Of a stretch of 64,000 nucleotides of DNA, positions 17,996 through 27,599 are shown piece by piece (position 1 is the stretch's first letter; each line of letters begins with the position of its first letter). Made by a program: the position numbers and the translations under genes. Source of the DNA: SCTD01 sp963781675 (lineage in GTDB: Bacteria; Actinomycetota; Actinomycetes; Mycobacteriales; SCTD01); assembly GCA_963781675.1 (NCBI GenBank), contig CAWAGF010000006.1:372001-436000 (forward strand), given 5' to 3'. The notes under the pieces were generated by a model. That model did not search any database. It worked only from the letters and a program-made list of their open reading frames with translations, and was not told where the DNA came from.

Positions 17996-19178
17996 TCAGG
18001 AGCTCGGCACGGTCAGCGCCGGCACCTTCGGGGACAGGCAGGTCAGCGTCTGCGCGTCCCCGCCGGCCAGTGCCGTGACGCGCGCGGCGGCCTCGTCGAG
18101 CCGTGCCTCGGGCAGCCGCCCGCTCCTGACCGCTTCCACGAGGGCGTCGCGCATCCGCTGCGCCTGGTTGCCGTCGGTGGCCAGCGCCGCGTCCGCGCCG
18201 GCGGTGATCGCCCGCACGGCTGCCTCCGGGAAGTCCCAGCGCAGGTTGACCGCGCCCATGCCGAGGCTGTCGGTCATGGCGACGCCCTGGAAGCCCATCT
18301 CGCGCAGCAGGGCGTAGGCCTTGGGCGAGAGGGTCGCGGGCAGGTCGGCGTCCATCGCGCGGTAGCCCAGGTGGTTGAGCATCACGACCGGCGCACCGGC
18401 GTCGATGGCCTGCTGGAACGGCAGCAGGTCGGTCGCCGTCAGGTCCTCGACGGTCGCGTCGACCACGGCCGCCTCGGCGTGCGTGTCGGTCGTCGAGCGT
18501 CCCTGGCCCGGGAAGTGCTTCACGGTCGGCGTGACGCCGGCGTCGACCAGCCCCGCGGAGAAGGCCAGGCCGTACTCGGCGGTGACGGCCGGGTCGGCGC
18601 TGAAGGAGCGGTCGCCGACGATGCCGCTGTACGGGCCGTCGTCGAGGTCGAGCAGCGGCGCGAGGTCGAGGTCGATGCCGACCTCCTTGAGGCGGGTGCC
18701 GACGCCCTTGGCGTACTCCCGCACCTGCGCCGGTGTGCTCTGCCGGGCCAGCCGGCGCGGGGACGGCCCGGCGCCGACGATGTCGCGGGTCACGGCCACC
18801 CGGCCGGACTCCTCGTCGGTGGAGACCAGCAGCGGGCGGCCGGCGCGGGCGCGCAGCCCGGCCACCAGCGCGGTCACCTGCTCGGCGGACTCGACGTTCG
18901 GCTCGGACAGGAACAGCCCGCCCACGCCCATGTCGACCAGCGACCGGCCGAGCGGCTCGTCGGCCGTCCTCACGCCGGGGATCCCGACGACGAGCACCGC
19001 GGCGGCGCGCTTCTCGAGCGGCGCGGGGGTGCACGTCGGCGACGGCGCGGCGGCGGGGCCGGCCTGCTCCGGAGCGCCCGAGGCAGCCGTGCTCGAGGGA
19101 GGTCCCGCAGGCGGCGAGCACGGTCGTGGACAGCAGCGCCGGCAGGAGCAGGACAGCGCGCGAGGGGGAGCGGAGCAC
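17996..19178 (-). CDS. Glycoside hydrolase family 3 lipoprotein (NagZ-like), N-terminal frameshift
   Basis: Beta-N-acetylhexosaminidase-like GH3 enzyme. The catalytic domain (333 residues from 18997 downstream) shows VSTDEESGRV, KHFPGQGRSTTDTH with the KHFPGxG motif, and the nucleophile region AMTDSLGMGA. Upstream, from GTG 19178, a lipoprotein signal ending VLAACG is readable, but it reaches the catalytic frame only if one C is removed near 19103 (run CTCCCTCG). The joined linker reads SSTAASGAPEQAGPAAAP. Expected role: trimming cell-wall muropeptides or glycans outside the membrane. Confidence 0.82.
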
Positions 19179-19265
19179 GAGCCGAGCCTACGTGCGCAGG
19201 CGCCTCCCGGCCGGCAGGCGGAGGCGCTCGGCTAGCGTCGGCGGACCCGCTGCAGCCGCCAGGAG

Positions 19266-20222
19266 ATGCCCGTGCCGCTCGACCCCGCCCTCGCGTCCGT
19301 GCTCCAGCTGATGGAGAGCAGCGGCGCGCCGCCGATGTCGAACGGCACCCCCGAGCAGGCCCGCGCGGGCTTCCGCTTCATGACCGTCGACCTGCGCGAC
19401 CCGGCCCACCTGGCGCCGGTCGGCAGCATCGAGGAGCGCACCGTCCCGGGCGCCGCCGGCGAGGTCCGCGCCCGCGTCTACCGCCCCGCCACCGAGGGGC
19501 CGCACCCGACGGTCGTCTTCTTCCACGGCGGCGGCTTCGTGATCGGCGACCTGGACACGCACGACGACCACACCCGCCTGATCTGCCGGGACGTCGACGC
19601 CGTGGTGCTCAGCGTCGACTACCGGCTGGCGCCGGAGACGCCCTTCCCGGGCGGCTACGAGGACTGCCTGGCCGCCGCGCTGTGGGCGGTCGAGCACGTC
19701 GGCGAGCTCGGCGGGGACGCGTCGCGCATCGCCGTCGCCGGCGACAGCGCGGGCGGCAACCTGTCCGCGGCCGTCGCGCTGGGCGCGCGGGAGCGCGGGG
19801 TGCAGCTCGCCGCCCAGCTGCTGCTCTACCCGAGCGTCGACTTCACCGAGAGCGACGACTACCCGTCCCGCGTGGACAACGCCGAGGGCTACTTCCTCAC
19901 CGCCGCCGACATGGCGTGGTTCCGCGACCACTACATGCAGGACCCGGGGCGCAAGAGCGATCCCTACGGCTCCGTGCTGCGCGCTCCCGACCTCAGCGGG
20001 CTGCCGCCGGCGGTCGTCGCGACCGCGGAGTACGACCCGCTGCGCGACGAGGGCGAGGCCTACGCCGTGGCGCTCGAGAAGGCCGGCGTGCCGGTCGTGG
20101 CGCGCCGCTTCGACGGGCTGATCCACGGCTTCTTCGGTCTGGGCCACGTGTCGCCGGCGTGCGCGGAGGCCGTCCAGGTGCTGTGCGCCGACCTGAAGGG
20201 CCTGCTGCAGCCGAAGGGCTAG
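19266..20222 (+). CDS. Alpha/beta hydrolase, HSL (family IV) esterase
   Basis: A 318-residue esterase. The oxyanion motif HGGGF, the nucleophile elbow GDSAGG, the acid in DPLRDEGEAYA and the histidine in GLIHGFF are all present and correctly spaced for the hormone-sensitive-lipase family. No signal peptide, so probably cytoplasmic, acting on short acyl esters. Its TAG stop lies in a CTAG shared with the convergent SDR. Real substrate unknown. Confidence 0.92.
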   Translation: MPVPLDPALASVLQLMESSGAPPMSNGTPEQARAGFRFMTVDLRDPAHLAPVGSIEERTVPGAAGEVRARVYRPATEGPHPTVVFFHGGGFVIGDLDTHDDHTRLICRDVDAVVLSVDYRLAPETPFPGGYEDCLAAALWAVEHVGELGGDASRIAVAGDSAGGNLSAAVALGARERGVQLAAQLLLYPSVDFTESDDYPSRVDNAEGYFLTAADMAWFRDHYMQDPGRKSDPYGSVLRAPDLSGLPPAVVATAEYDPLRDEGEAYAVALEKAGVPVVARRFDGLIHGFFGLGHVSPACAEAVQVLCADLKGLLQPKG

Positions 20223-20980
20223 CGCGGCGCCATCCGGATCGCCCCGTCGAGCCGGATGACCTCCCCGTTGAGCATCCGGTTCTCGCAGATGTGCCGCACC
20301 AGCGCCGCGAACTCCGCGGGATCGCCCAGCCGGGAGGGCATCGGCACCTGCGCGGCGAGCGACTGGCGGGCCGGTTCCGGCAGGCCCTGCAGCATCGGGG
20401 TGTCGAACAGGCCGGGCGCGATCGTCATGACCCGGACCAGCCGGTCCGCCAGGTCGCGCGCGATCGGCAGCGTCATGCCGACGACGCCGCCCTTGCTGGC
20501 GCTGTAGGCGGCCTGGCCGATCTGCCCGTCGAAGGCCGCGGCGCTCGCCGTGTTGACGAGCACGCCCCGCTCGCCGTCCACCGGCTCGTTGGCCGCCATG
20601 GCCGCGGCGGCCAGGCGGATCACGTTGAACGTGCCGACCAGGTTCACCGTGACGACCCGCGCGAAGGCGTCCAGCGCCAGCGGCCCGCCCTTGCCGAGCA
20701 CCCGGCCGGGGGTGCCGACGCCTGCGCAGCTGACGGCCACCCGCAGCGGCCCGAGCGCCTGGGCACGGTCGACCGCCGCCTGCACCGAGCGCTCGTCCGT
20801 CACGTCGGTCGGCACGAACACCGCGTCGCCGCCGAGGGCCTGCGCCGCCTTCTCCCCGGGGCTGCTCGGGAGGTCGGCGAGGACGACGGCAGCACCTGCG
20901 GCGGCGAGCTCCGTGGCCGTCGCGAGGCCGAGCCCGCTGGCTCCTCCGGTGACGAGCGCGACGGCGCCGGCGAGCTGCAC
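20219..20980 (-). CDS. SDR family oxidoreductase (3-hydroxyacyl-CoA dehydrogenase type)
   Basis: A 253-residue classical short-chain dehydrogenase. NAD-binding TGGASGLGLATA, the catalytic YSASK and the C-terminal RLDGAIRM are present. The segment FDGQIGQAAYSASKGGVVG is typical of type II 3-hydroxyacyl-CoA (2-methyl-3-hydroxybutyryl-CoA) dehydrogenases, which would fit fatty or branched-chain acid oxidation. A close relative lies at 40065-40847 in this window. Exact substrate inferred from family only. Confidence 0.9.
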   Translation of the reverse strand: MQLAGAVALVTGGASGLGLATATELAAAGAAVVLADLPSSPGEKAAQALGGDAVFVPTDVTDERSVQAAVDRAQALGPLRVAVSCAGVGTPGRVLGKGGPLALDAFARVVTVNLVGTFNVIRLAAAAMAANEPVDGERGVLVNTASAAAFDGQIGQAAYSASKGGVVGMTLPIARDLADRLVRVMTIAPGLFDTPMLQGLPEPARQSLAAQVPMPSRLGDPAEFAALVRHICENRMLNGEVIRLDGAIRMAPR

Positions 20981-21011
20981 GGGGGTACCTCCTGGGGTCG
21001 GGTGCCGGACG

Positions 21012-22283
21012 CTACCGCCGGGCCTCGCGCGCCCGGGCCGTCAGGTCGTCCAGCAGCGCAGCGGCCTCCGCCTGCGAGCGGTGCGCGACGACGGCGCCCG
21101 GCAGCCGGCGTCCCGCGGTGTCCGCGTGCAGGCTGGCCAGGCCCAGCCGGCGCTCGTACGGCCCCTGCGTCACGCGCAGGCTCTGGACCTTGGCCAGCGG
21201 GGCGACGTCGGTCGTCGTGGTGAGCACGCCGGTGGCGGCGACCAGGTGACGGTCGTCCACGCCGTAGCGCAGCCGCCGGAACCGCAGCGGCGCCCGCCAC
21301 CGTGCCGCCCGCGGCGCGCGCACGTCTGCGGGCGGCAGCGGCGCGCCGAGCACGCGCGCCACCAGGTCGAGGGCGAGCTGGCGCGGCGCCACCGGCAGCA
21401 GCGCGCCGGTCGCCGCCTGCTCCTCGCCGCCGCCGGAGTAGCCGGCGACGTCGACCTCCACCCGCACCCAGCCGAAGCGCCGCCAGAGGAGCGGCTCGCG
21501 CAGCCGGACGCCCTGCACCCGGCCGGCCGGGATCGTCTGGCTGCGGGTGTCGAGCAGGCCGTGCCGCAGGCGCAGCCCGTCCGGGCTCTCCGCGACGGTG
21601 AAGCCGTACTCCGTGAGCACGCGCCGGACGGCGAAGGAGCCGACGGCCAGCAGCAGCGGGAGCGAGCCGACGAGGACGGCGCCGGCGGCCGCGCCCTCGG
21701 CGAGCGCTGCTCCGAACAGGGCGACGAGCACCAGCGCGACCACGACCAGGGGCGCGCCGAGCAGGGTCGACCAGATCAGCGGCCCGGTCGGCACGGTGAC
21801 CAGGACCCGGTCCGGCTCGGGCTCGGCGGCCGGGCCGCTGCGGCCGGCGGACAGGTCCAGCAGGCGGCTGCGCAGCGCCTTGGCGGTGTCCTCGGACAGG
21901 AAGGACAGCGGGGCCTCCGCGTCGCCCGACCCGCCGACGACCTCGAGCCGCAGCTCGGCCAGGCCGAGCAGCCGGGCGTAGAACGGGCGCACCACGTCGA
22001 CGGCCTGCACCCGGGCCAGCGGCACCCGGCGGCTGCGCCTGGTCAGCACGCCGCTCTCCACCTGCAGCTCGGTGTCGGTCACCCGGTAGCGCATCGCCCG
22101 CCAGGCGACCCAGCCGGCGAGCACGGCCAGCGGGACGCCGACGCCGAGCACCGTGAGGACCGCCTGGGGCGAGGCCTGCCGCAGCCCCTGCTGACCGAGG
22201 ACCGCCAGCAGCACCAGGCCGAAGCGCCCGCCTCGCAGGAGCGGCGTCAGCGGGTGCAGGCGCAGCCAGGGCGGGTCGGTCAC
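21012..22283 (-). CDS. PH domain-containing membrane protein (YdbT-like)
   Basis: A 423-residue membrane protein with three bacterial pleckstrin-homology (DUF304-type) modules between hydrophobic pairs, the layout of YdbT. The repeated pattern 'V..G.L.....VPL..VQ.V....' is seen at VESGVLTRRSRRVPLARVQAV, again at HGLLDTRSQTIPAGRVQGV, and at ATGVLTTTTDVAPLAKVQSL. The GTG start overlaps the stop of the shorter PH protein (GTGA), so the pair is translationally coupled like ydbS-ydbT. Function uncertain; homologues affect envelope stress and bacteriocin resistance. Confidence 0.87.
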   Translation of the reverse strand: MTDPPWLRLHPLTPLLRGGRFGLVLLAVLGQQGLRQASPQAVLTVLGVGVPLAVLAGWVAWRAMRYRVTDTELQVESGVLTRRSRRVPLARVQAVDVVRPFYARLLGLAELRLEVVGGSGDAEAPLSFLSEDTAKALRSRLLDLSAGRSGPAAEPEPDRVLVTVPTGPLIWSTLLGAPLVVVALVLVALFGAALAEGAAAGAVLVGSLPLLLAVGSFAVRRVLTEYGFTVAESPDGLRLRHGLLDTRSQTIPAGRVQGVRLREPLLWRRFGWVRVEVDVAGYSGGGEEQAATGALLPVAPRQLALDLVARVLGAPLPPADVRAPRAARWRAPLRFRRLRYGVDDRHLVAATGVLTTTTDVAPLAKVQSLRVTQGPYERRLGLASLHADTAGRRLPGAVVAHRSQAEAAALLDDLTARAREARR

Positions 22284-22753
22284 ACCCCGGCCTGCCGCGC
22301 CTCGCCGAGCGCGGCCAGGCGGTCGCGCAGCCGCGAGGCCTCCGCGGCGAGCAGCCCCGGCAGGGAGGCGTCGGTGGCCGCCGCAGCCGTGTGGAGGGTG
22401 ACCGTGGCCAGGCCGTACCGCCGGGCGAGCGGCCCCGCCGTGACGTCGACGTACTGCATGCGGCCGTACGGCACGACGGAGGTCCGGCGCACCAGCACCC
22501 CGCGGCGCACGAGCAGGTCGTCCTCCCGCTCGAGGTAGCCCCAGGCCGCGAAGCGCCGCTCCACCGCGACGAGCACGAGGCCGGTGAGGACGCCGGCGCA
22601 GACCAGCGAGGCGGCGGCCTGCGCCGGACCGCTCAGCGCGAGGAGCGCGACGACCAGCGCGAGGCCGGGGACGGCCACGAGCAGCAGGGCCAGCCGGCGC
22701 CGCAGCCTCAGCAGCCCGGGGTCCGGCCGGCGCCACTGCTGCTGCTCGGCCAT
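22280..22753 (-). CDS. PH domain-containing membrane protein (YdbS-like)
   Basis: A 157-residue protein with two hydrophobic segments followed by one bacterial PH (DUF304) domain, seen as LVRRGVLVRRTSVVPYGRMQ. It is the upstream partner of the three-module PH protein, with overlapping stop and start. Topology suggests both sit in the plasma membrane. No enzymatic motif. Confidence 0.87.
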   Translation of the reverse strand: MAEQQQWRRPDPGLLRLRRRLALLLVAVPGLALVVALLALSGPAQAAASLVCAGVLTGLVLVAVERRFAAWGYLEREDDLLVRRGVLVRRTSVVPYGRMQYVDVTAGPLARRYGLATVTLHTAAAATDASLPGLLAAEASRLRDRLAALGEARQAGV

Positions 22754-22786
22754 GCACCGAGCCTAGTGAGCGCGGATACTGGTGGC

Positions 22787-23173
22787 GTGGTGGAGCAGAC
22801 GACCCCGTGGTGGCGCGACCAGCGCCGGCGCACCCGCGCCGTGGTGGGCACCTTCCTCGCGCTGGCTCTGGCCGGGATGCTCTTCCCGGCGTTCACCAAC
22901 TACCTGTTCGCCGGCGACCAGCGGGTGCTCGTCGTGACGATGGACCAGGACGCCGGCCAGGCCGACCGCGACCGGCTCAAGCAGGCCTGCGGGAGCCTGC
23001 CCGGCGTCTCTGTGGTCGCCGACCGCGGCAACCCCGACCCGCGGGTGCAGGGCCGGTTCACGGTCCGCTTCGACATCGCCGACAGCACGCAGCGGCAGGA
23101 GACGGCGCTCGCGTCCTGCGTGAACCGCCAGCAGGGCGTGCGCGGCTTCCTCACCGAGAACGACGGCGACTAG
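22787..23173 (+). CDS. Hypothetical single-pass membrane protein
   Basis: A 128-residue protein starting at tandem GTG codons (22787 or 22790). One transmembrane segment (AVVGTFLALALAGMLFPAF) is followed by an extracytoplasmic part of about 85 residues with two cysteines (QACGSLP and ASCVNRQ) that could pair. It is divergent from the PH-domain pair and 71 bp upstream of the formate dehydrogenase operon on the same strand. No family recognised. Confidence 0.65.
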   Translation: MVEQTTPWWRDQRRRTRAVVGTFLALALAGMLFPAFTNYLFAGDQRVLVVTMDQDAGQADRDRLKQACGSLPGVSVVADRGNPDPRVQGRFTVRFDIADSTQRQETALASCVNRQQGVRGFLTENDGD

Positions 23174-23244
23174 GGCCCCGACGTGCGCGTCTGAGCGCCA
23201 CGGTGTTGGGTAGTGACGGGGACCACAGCGCTGGAGGTGTGCAC

Positions 23245-26200
23245 GTGGGTGTCAGGGACGTCCTGCTCAGCTGGCCGGTCTACCGGCAGCTGACGGGCGA
23301 GGACCCGCTGGGGCGTGGCGCGGCCGCCCAGTCGCCGCGCAGCGCTGCACTGCAGCCGCGGACCGCGACGGCTGACCGCGTCGTGCAGAGCATCTGCCCG
23401 TACTGCGCCGTCGGCTGCGGCCAGAAGGTGTTCGTCAAGGACGAGAAGGTCGTGCAGATCGAGGGCGACCCCGACAGCCCGATCAGCCGCGGCCGGCTGT
23501 GCCCCAAGGGCAGTGCGAGCGAGCAGTTCGTCAACGGCGCCCGCCGGGTGACGACGGTGCGCTACCGCCGCCCGGGCGGCACCGACTGGGAGGACCTGCC
23601 GCTGGACCGGGCGATGGAGATGATCGCCGACCGCGTCGTCGAGACGCGCGCGCGGACCTGGCAGGACGTCGACGACCAGGGCCGCACGCTGCGCCGGACG
23701 CTGGGCTTCGCCTCGCTCGGCGGCGCGACGCTGGACAACGAGGAGAACTACCTCATCAAGAAGCTGTTCACGGCCCTGGGCGCGATCCAGGTCGAGAACC
23801 AGGCGCGCATATGACACAGCGCCACCGTCCCCAGTCTGGGGGCCTCGTTCGGTCGTGGCGGCGCCACGAACTACCAGCAGGACCTGGCGAACAGCGACTG
23901 CATCGTCATCCAGGGCTCGAACATGGCCGAGTGCCACCCGGTCGGGTTCCAGTGGGTGATGGAGGCCAAGGCGCGCGGCGCCAAGGTGATCCACGTCGAC
24001 CCGCGCTACACCCGCACCTCGGCGCTGGCTGACCAGCACGTCCCGCTGCGCGCCGGCAGCGACATCGCCTTCCTGGGCGGGATCATCCGCTACGTCCTGG
24101 AGAACGAGCTCGACTTCCGCGAGTACGTCGTGGCCTACACCAACGCCGCGACGCTGGTGTCGGAGGACTTCGTCGACACCGAGGACCTCGACGGCCTGTT
24201 CTCCGGCTACGACCCCGAGACCGCGACGTACGACACCACGTCGTGGGCCTACGAGGGCCAGGTCTCGGCGTCCGCCGCGGGGATCCGGCGGCCGAGCGGC
24301 GGCGACGACCACGACGACGAGTCCGAGCAGTCCGAGGGCGAGCGCGCCGCCGGGCACGAGCTCGGCGGGCACGGACCCACGATGGAGGGCTCGTCGGTCG
24401 TCCGCGACGACACGCTGCAGCACCCGCGCTGCGTCTACCAGGTGCTCAAGCGGCACTACGCCCGCTACACCCCGGAGATGGTCGAGCGGGTGTGCGGCGT
24501 CCCGCAGGAGCAGTTCCTCGAGGTGTGCCGTGCCGTCACCGCGAACAGCGGCCGCGAGCGCACGACGGCCTGGGTGTACTCCGTCGGCTGGACGCACCAC
24601 TCCGTCGGGGTGCAGTACATCCGGGGCGCGGCGATCATCCAGCTGCTGCTGGGCAACATGGGCCGTCCCGGCGGCGGGATCCTCGCGCTGCGCGGCCACG
24701 CGAGCATCCAGGGCTCGACCGACATCCCGACGCTGTTCAACATCCTGCCGGGCTACCTGCCGATGCCCAAGGCCGGCGAGCACGACCTGTTCGAGGACTA
24801 CCTGGGGGCGATCCACTCGCCGGGCCAGAAGGGGTTCTGGGCCAACGCCGACGCCTACACCGTCAGCCTGCTCAAGGCGTACTGGGGCGAGGCGGCGACC
24901 AAGGACAACGGCTTCGCCTTCGACTACCTGCCGCGGCTCACGGGCGACCACGGCACCTACCAGACCGTGCTGGACATGCACGACGGCAAGGTCGAGGGCT
25001 ACTTCGTCGTCGGGCAGAACCCCGCGGTCGGCTCCGCGCACGGCAAGCTGCAGCGCCTGGCCATGGCCAAGCTGAAGTGGCTGGTCGTGCGCGACGTCAA
25101 CATGATCGAGTCGGCCACGTTCTGGAAGGACGGCCCGGAGATCGCCACCGGCGAGCTGCGGACCGAGGACATCGACACCGAGGTGTTCTTCCTGCCGGCG
25201 GCGACCCACGTCGAGAAGGCCGGCAGCTTCACGCAGACCCAGCGCCTGCTGCAGTGGCGCCACAAGGCGGTCGACCCGCCGGGCGACGCCCGGCCGGAGC
25301 TCGACTTCTACTACCGGCTCGGCTGCCTGGTGCGCGAGCGCCTCGCGGACTCCGGCCTCGAGCGGGACCGGCCGGTGCTCGACCTGGTCTGGGACTACGC
25401 GCTGGACGAGCACGGCGAGGTGCAGCCCGAGTCGGTGCTCGCCGAGATCAACGGCCGTCACCTGACCGGGCCGCGCGCCGGGCAGATGCTCGACGGCTTC
25501 ACCGACATGCGGGCCGACGGCTCGACCGACGGCGGCTGCTGGATCTACACCGGCGTCTACAAGGACGGCGTCAACCAGGCCGCCCGCCGCCGGCCCGGTC
25601 AGGAGCAGGGCCCGGTGGCTGCCGAGTGGGGCTGGGCGTGGCCGATGGACCGCCGCATCCTGTACAACCGCGCCTCCGCCGACCCCGACGGCCGGCCGTG
25701 GAGCGAGCGCAAGGCGCACGTCTGGTGGGACGAGGACGCCCAGCGGTGGACCGGCCACGACGTCCCGGACTTCCAGGTCGACAAGCCGCCGTCGTTCCGG
25801 CCCGACGAGGACGCGCAGGGACCCGACGCGCTGGCCGGTGACGACCCGTTCGTCATGCAGGCCGACGGCAAGGGCTGGCTGTACGTCCCGAGCGGCCTGC
25901 TCGACGGCCCCATGCCGTCGCACTACGAGCCGCACGAGTCCCCGGTCGACAACCCGCTCTACGACCAGCAGGCCAACCCGACGCGGCAGGTGTTCCGGCG
26001 CGAGGACAACCCGTCCCACCCCTCCGGGACGGCGCCGGGCGCGGGCGTCTTCCCCTACGTGTTCACCACCTACCGGCTCACCGAGCACCACACCGCCGGC
26101 GGGATGAGCCGCTGGGTGCCCTACCTCGCCGAGCTCCAGCCGGAGTTCTTCTGCGAGGTCTCGCCGGAGCTGGCCCGCGAGCGCGGGCTCGAGCACCTCG

Positions 26201-26565
26201 GCTGGGCGACCATCACCACCGCCCGCGCCGCCATCGAGGCGCGCGTCATGGTCACCGACCGGGTGGTGCCGCTGCACGTCGGCGGGACCGTGGTGCACCA
26301 GATCGGCCTGCCCTACCACTGGGGCGTCGGTGACGAGGCGCTCGTCTCGGGCGACTCCGCCAACGACCTGTTCGGCCTGTCGCTGGACCCCAACGTGCAC
26401 ATCCAGGAGAGCAAGGTGGCCAGCTGCGACATCACCCCGGGACGCCGACCGACGGGGCCGGCGCTGCTGCGGCACGTCGAGGCCTACCGCGACCGGGCGG
26501 GCATCACGACGGCGACCGGCAACTACCGCTCGGACGCCGAGCCGCGCCAGGCGGAGGACGCGTGA
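23245..26565 (+). CDS. fdhA: Formate dehydrogenase alpha subunit, selenocysteine-containing (UGA at codon 190)
   Basis: Catalytic Mo/W-bis-MGD subunit that oxidises formate to CO2. It starts at GTG 23245 behind GGAGG and reads through an in-frame TGA at 23812-23814 (residue 190) to the TGA at 26563, giving 1106 residues. The N-terminal [4Fe-4S] motif is CPYCAVGCGQ with the fourth cysteine in GRLCPKG. The UGA falls in NQARI-U-HSATVPSLG, aligning with the NQARV-U-HGPTVASL of E. coli FdnG, so it encodes selenocysteine. A charged insert (about residues 350-390) separates the SWAYEG and HPRCVYQ blocks. No twin-arginine signal is seen, so the subunit is probably cytoplasmic. The stop overlaps the beta-subunit start. 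Confidence 0.95.
23812..23842 (+). promoter_or_regulatory. Selenocysteine UGA codon and bacterial SECIS hairpin
   Basis: The TGA at 23812-23814 is followed after 14 nt by a hairpin CCCC-AGTCT-GGGG (23829-23841). The loop contains the GU pair expected for SelB binding, and the loop begins 18 nt after the UGA, the spacing I recall for E. coli fdhF (loop GGUCU). An outer, weaker pairing of GCGCCAC with GTGGCG can extend it. The window encodes SelA, SelB, SelD and tRNA-Sec, which makes recoding the natural reading. Confidence 0.88.
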
Positions 26566-27599
26566 GCACGTCCTGGTACGGCCCGGTCGACCCGGCCGCC
26601 GACGCGGGCTGGGAGGAGGCGCCGGCCCGCAAGGGCTTCTTCACCGACACCTCGGTGTGCATCGGCTGCAAGGCCTGCGAGGTGGCCTGCAAGGAGTGGA
26701 ACGCCGTCCCGGAGGACGGCCTGCAGCTGCTCGGCAGCTCCTACGACAACACCGGCGCGCTGGGTGCGAGCACCTGGCGCCACGTGAAGTTCATCGAGCA
26801 GCCCAAGGCGCTGGGCCACCAGCAGCCGGGCATGCAGGACACCGCCGCCGGTCCGGCGGCCGCCGACGTGCTCAACCGCACCGCCGACTCCGCGCTCGCC
26901 GGGGACCGGCTGTCGCTGGGCACGTCGATGGAGCCGCTCGAGCTGCGCGCACCGGTCGACCTCGGCATGCCGGGCACGGCGCTGCCCGGGGCGGCGGACG
27001 GCGCCCAGCGCACGGAGTTCCGCTGGCTCATGGAGAGCGACGTCTGCAAGCACTGCACCCACGCCGCCTGCCTGGACGTCTGCCCGACCGGCTCGCTGTT
27101 CCGGACCGAGTTCGGGACCGTCGTGGTGCAGGACGACATCTGCAACGGCTGCGGGTACTGCGTGCCGGCGTGCCCCTTCGGCGTCATCGACCGCCGCATC
27201 GGCGACAAGGCCGTCGTCGCGAACGCCGGCATCGCGCAGAAGTGCACGCTCTGCTACGACCGGCTCGGCGACGGGCTCGAGCCGGCCTGCGCGAAGGCGT
27301 GCCCGACCAAGTCCATCCAGTTCGGCGACCTCGACGAGCTGCGCGAGCGCGCCGCGGCGCGCGTCGAGGTGCTCAAGGCCAACGGCGTCGCCGACGCGCG
27401 GCTGTACGGCGAGGACGCCGCCGACGGCATCGGCGGGCTCGGGGCCTTCTTCCTGCTCCTGGACGAGCCCGAGGTCTACGGCCTGCCGCCGGACCCGGTG
27501 GTCACCACGAAGGACCTGCCGGCGATGTGGCGCAAGGCCGGGCTGGCGGCACTGACGATGCTGGCCGGCGCGGTCGCGGTGTTCGGCGCGCGCGGATGA
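26562..27599 (+). CDS. fdhB: Formate dehydrogenase beta subunit (four [4Fe-4S] clusters)
   Basis: Electron-transfer subunit of 345 residues. Four ferredoxin-type cysteine groups are seen: CIGCKACEVACKEWN, CKHCTHAACLDVCP, CNGCGYCVPACPFG and CTLCYDRL with CAKACP, as in FdnH/FdoH. Between the first and second groups there is a long insert (about residues 75-145). The C-terminus ends in a hydrophobic stretch (LAALTMLAGAVAVFGARG) that could anchor it to the membrane. Start overlaps the alpha stop (GTGA) and its own stop overlaps the gamma start (ATGA). Confidence 0.94.
   Translation: MSTSWYGPVDPAADAGWEEAPARKGFFTDTSVCIGCKACEVACKEWNAVPEDGLQLLGSSYDNTGALGASTWRHVKFIEQPKALGHQQPGMQDTAAGPAAADVLNRTADSALAGDRLSLGTSMEPLELRAPVDLGMPGTALPGAADGAQRTEFRWLMESDVCKHCTHAACLDVCPTGSLFRTEFGTVVVQDDICNGCGYCVPACPFGVIDRRIGDKAVVANAGIAQKCTLCYDRLGDGLEPACAKACPTKSIQFGDLDELRERAAARVEVLKANGVADARLYGEDAADGIGGLGAFFLLLDEPEVYGLPPDPVVTTKDLPAMWRKAGLAALTMLAGAVAVFGARG

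Noticed and set aside
17915..21223. Long plus-strand open frame of about 1,100 codons
   Set aside because: It runs antisense to the GH3 and SDR genes and out of frame with the esterase gene; the composition is that of a non-coding frame.
23812..23814. TGA in formate dehydrogenase as a true stop or a frameshift
   Set aside because: Both halves are in the same frame, the UGA sits at the known Sec site with a SECIS hairpin, and the complete Sec machinery is in the window.
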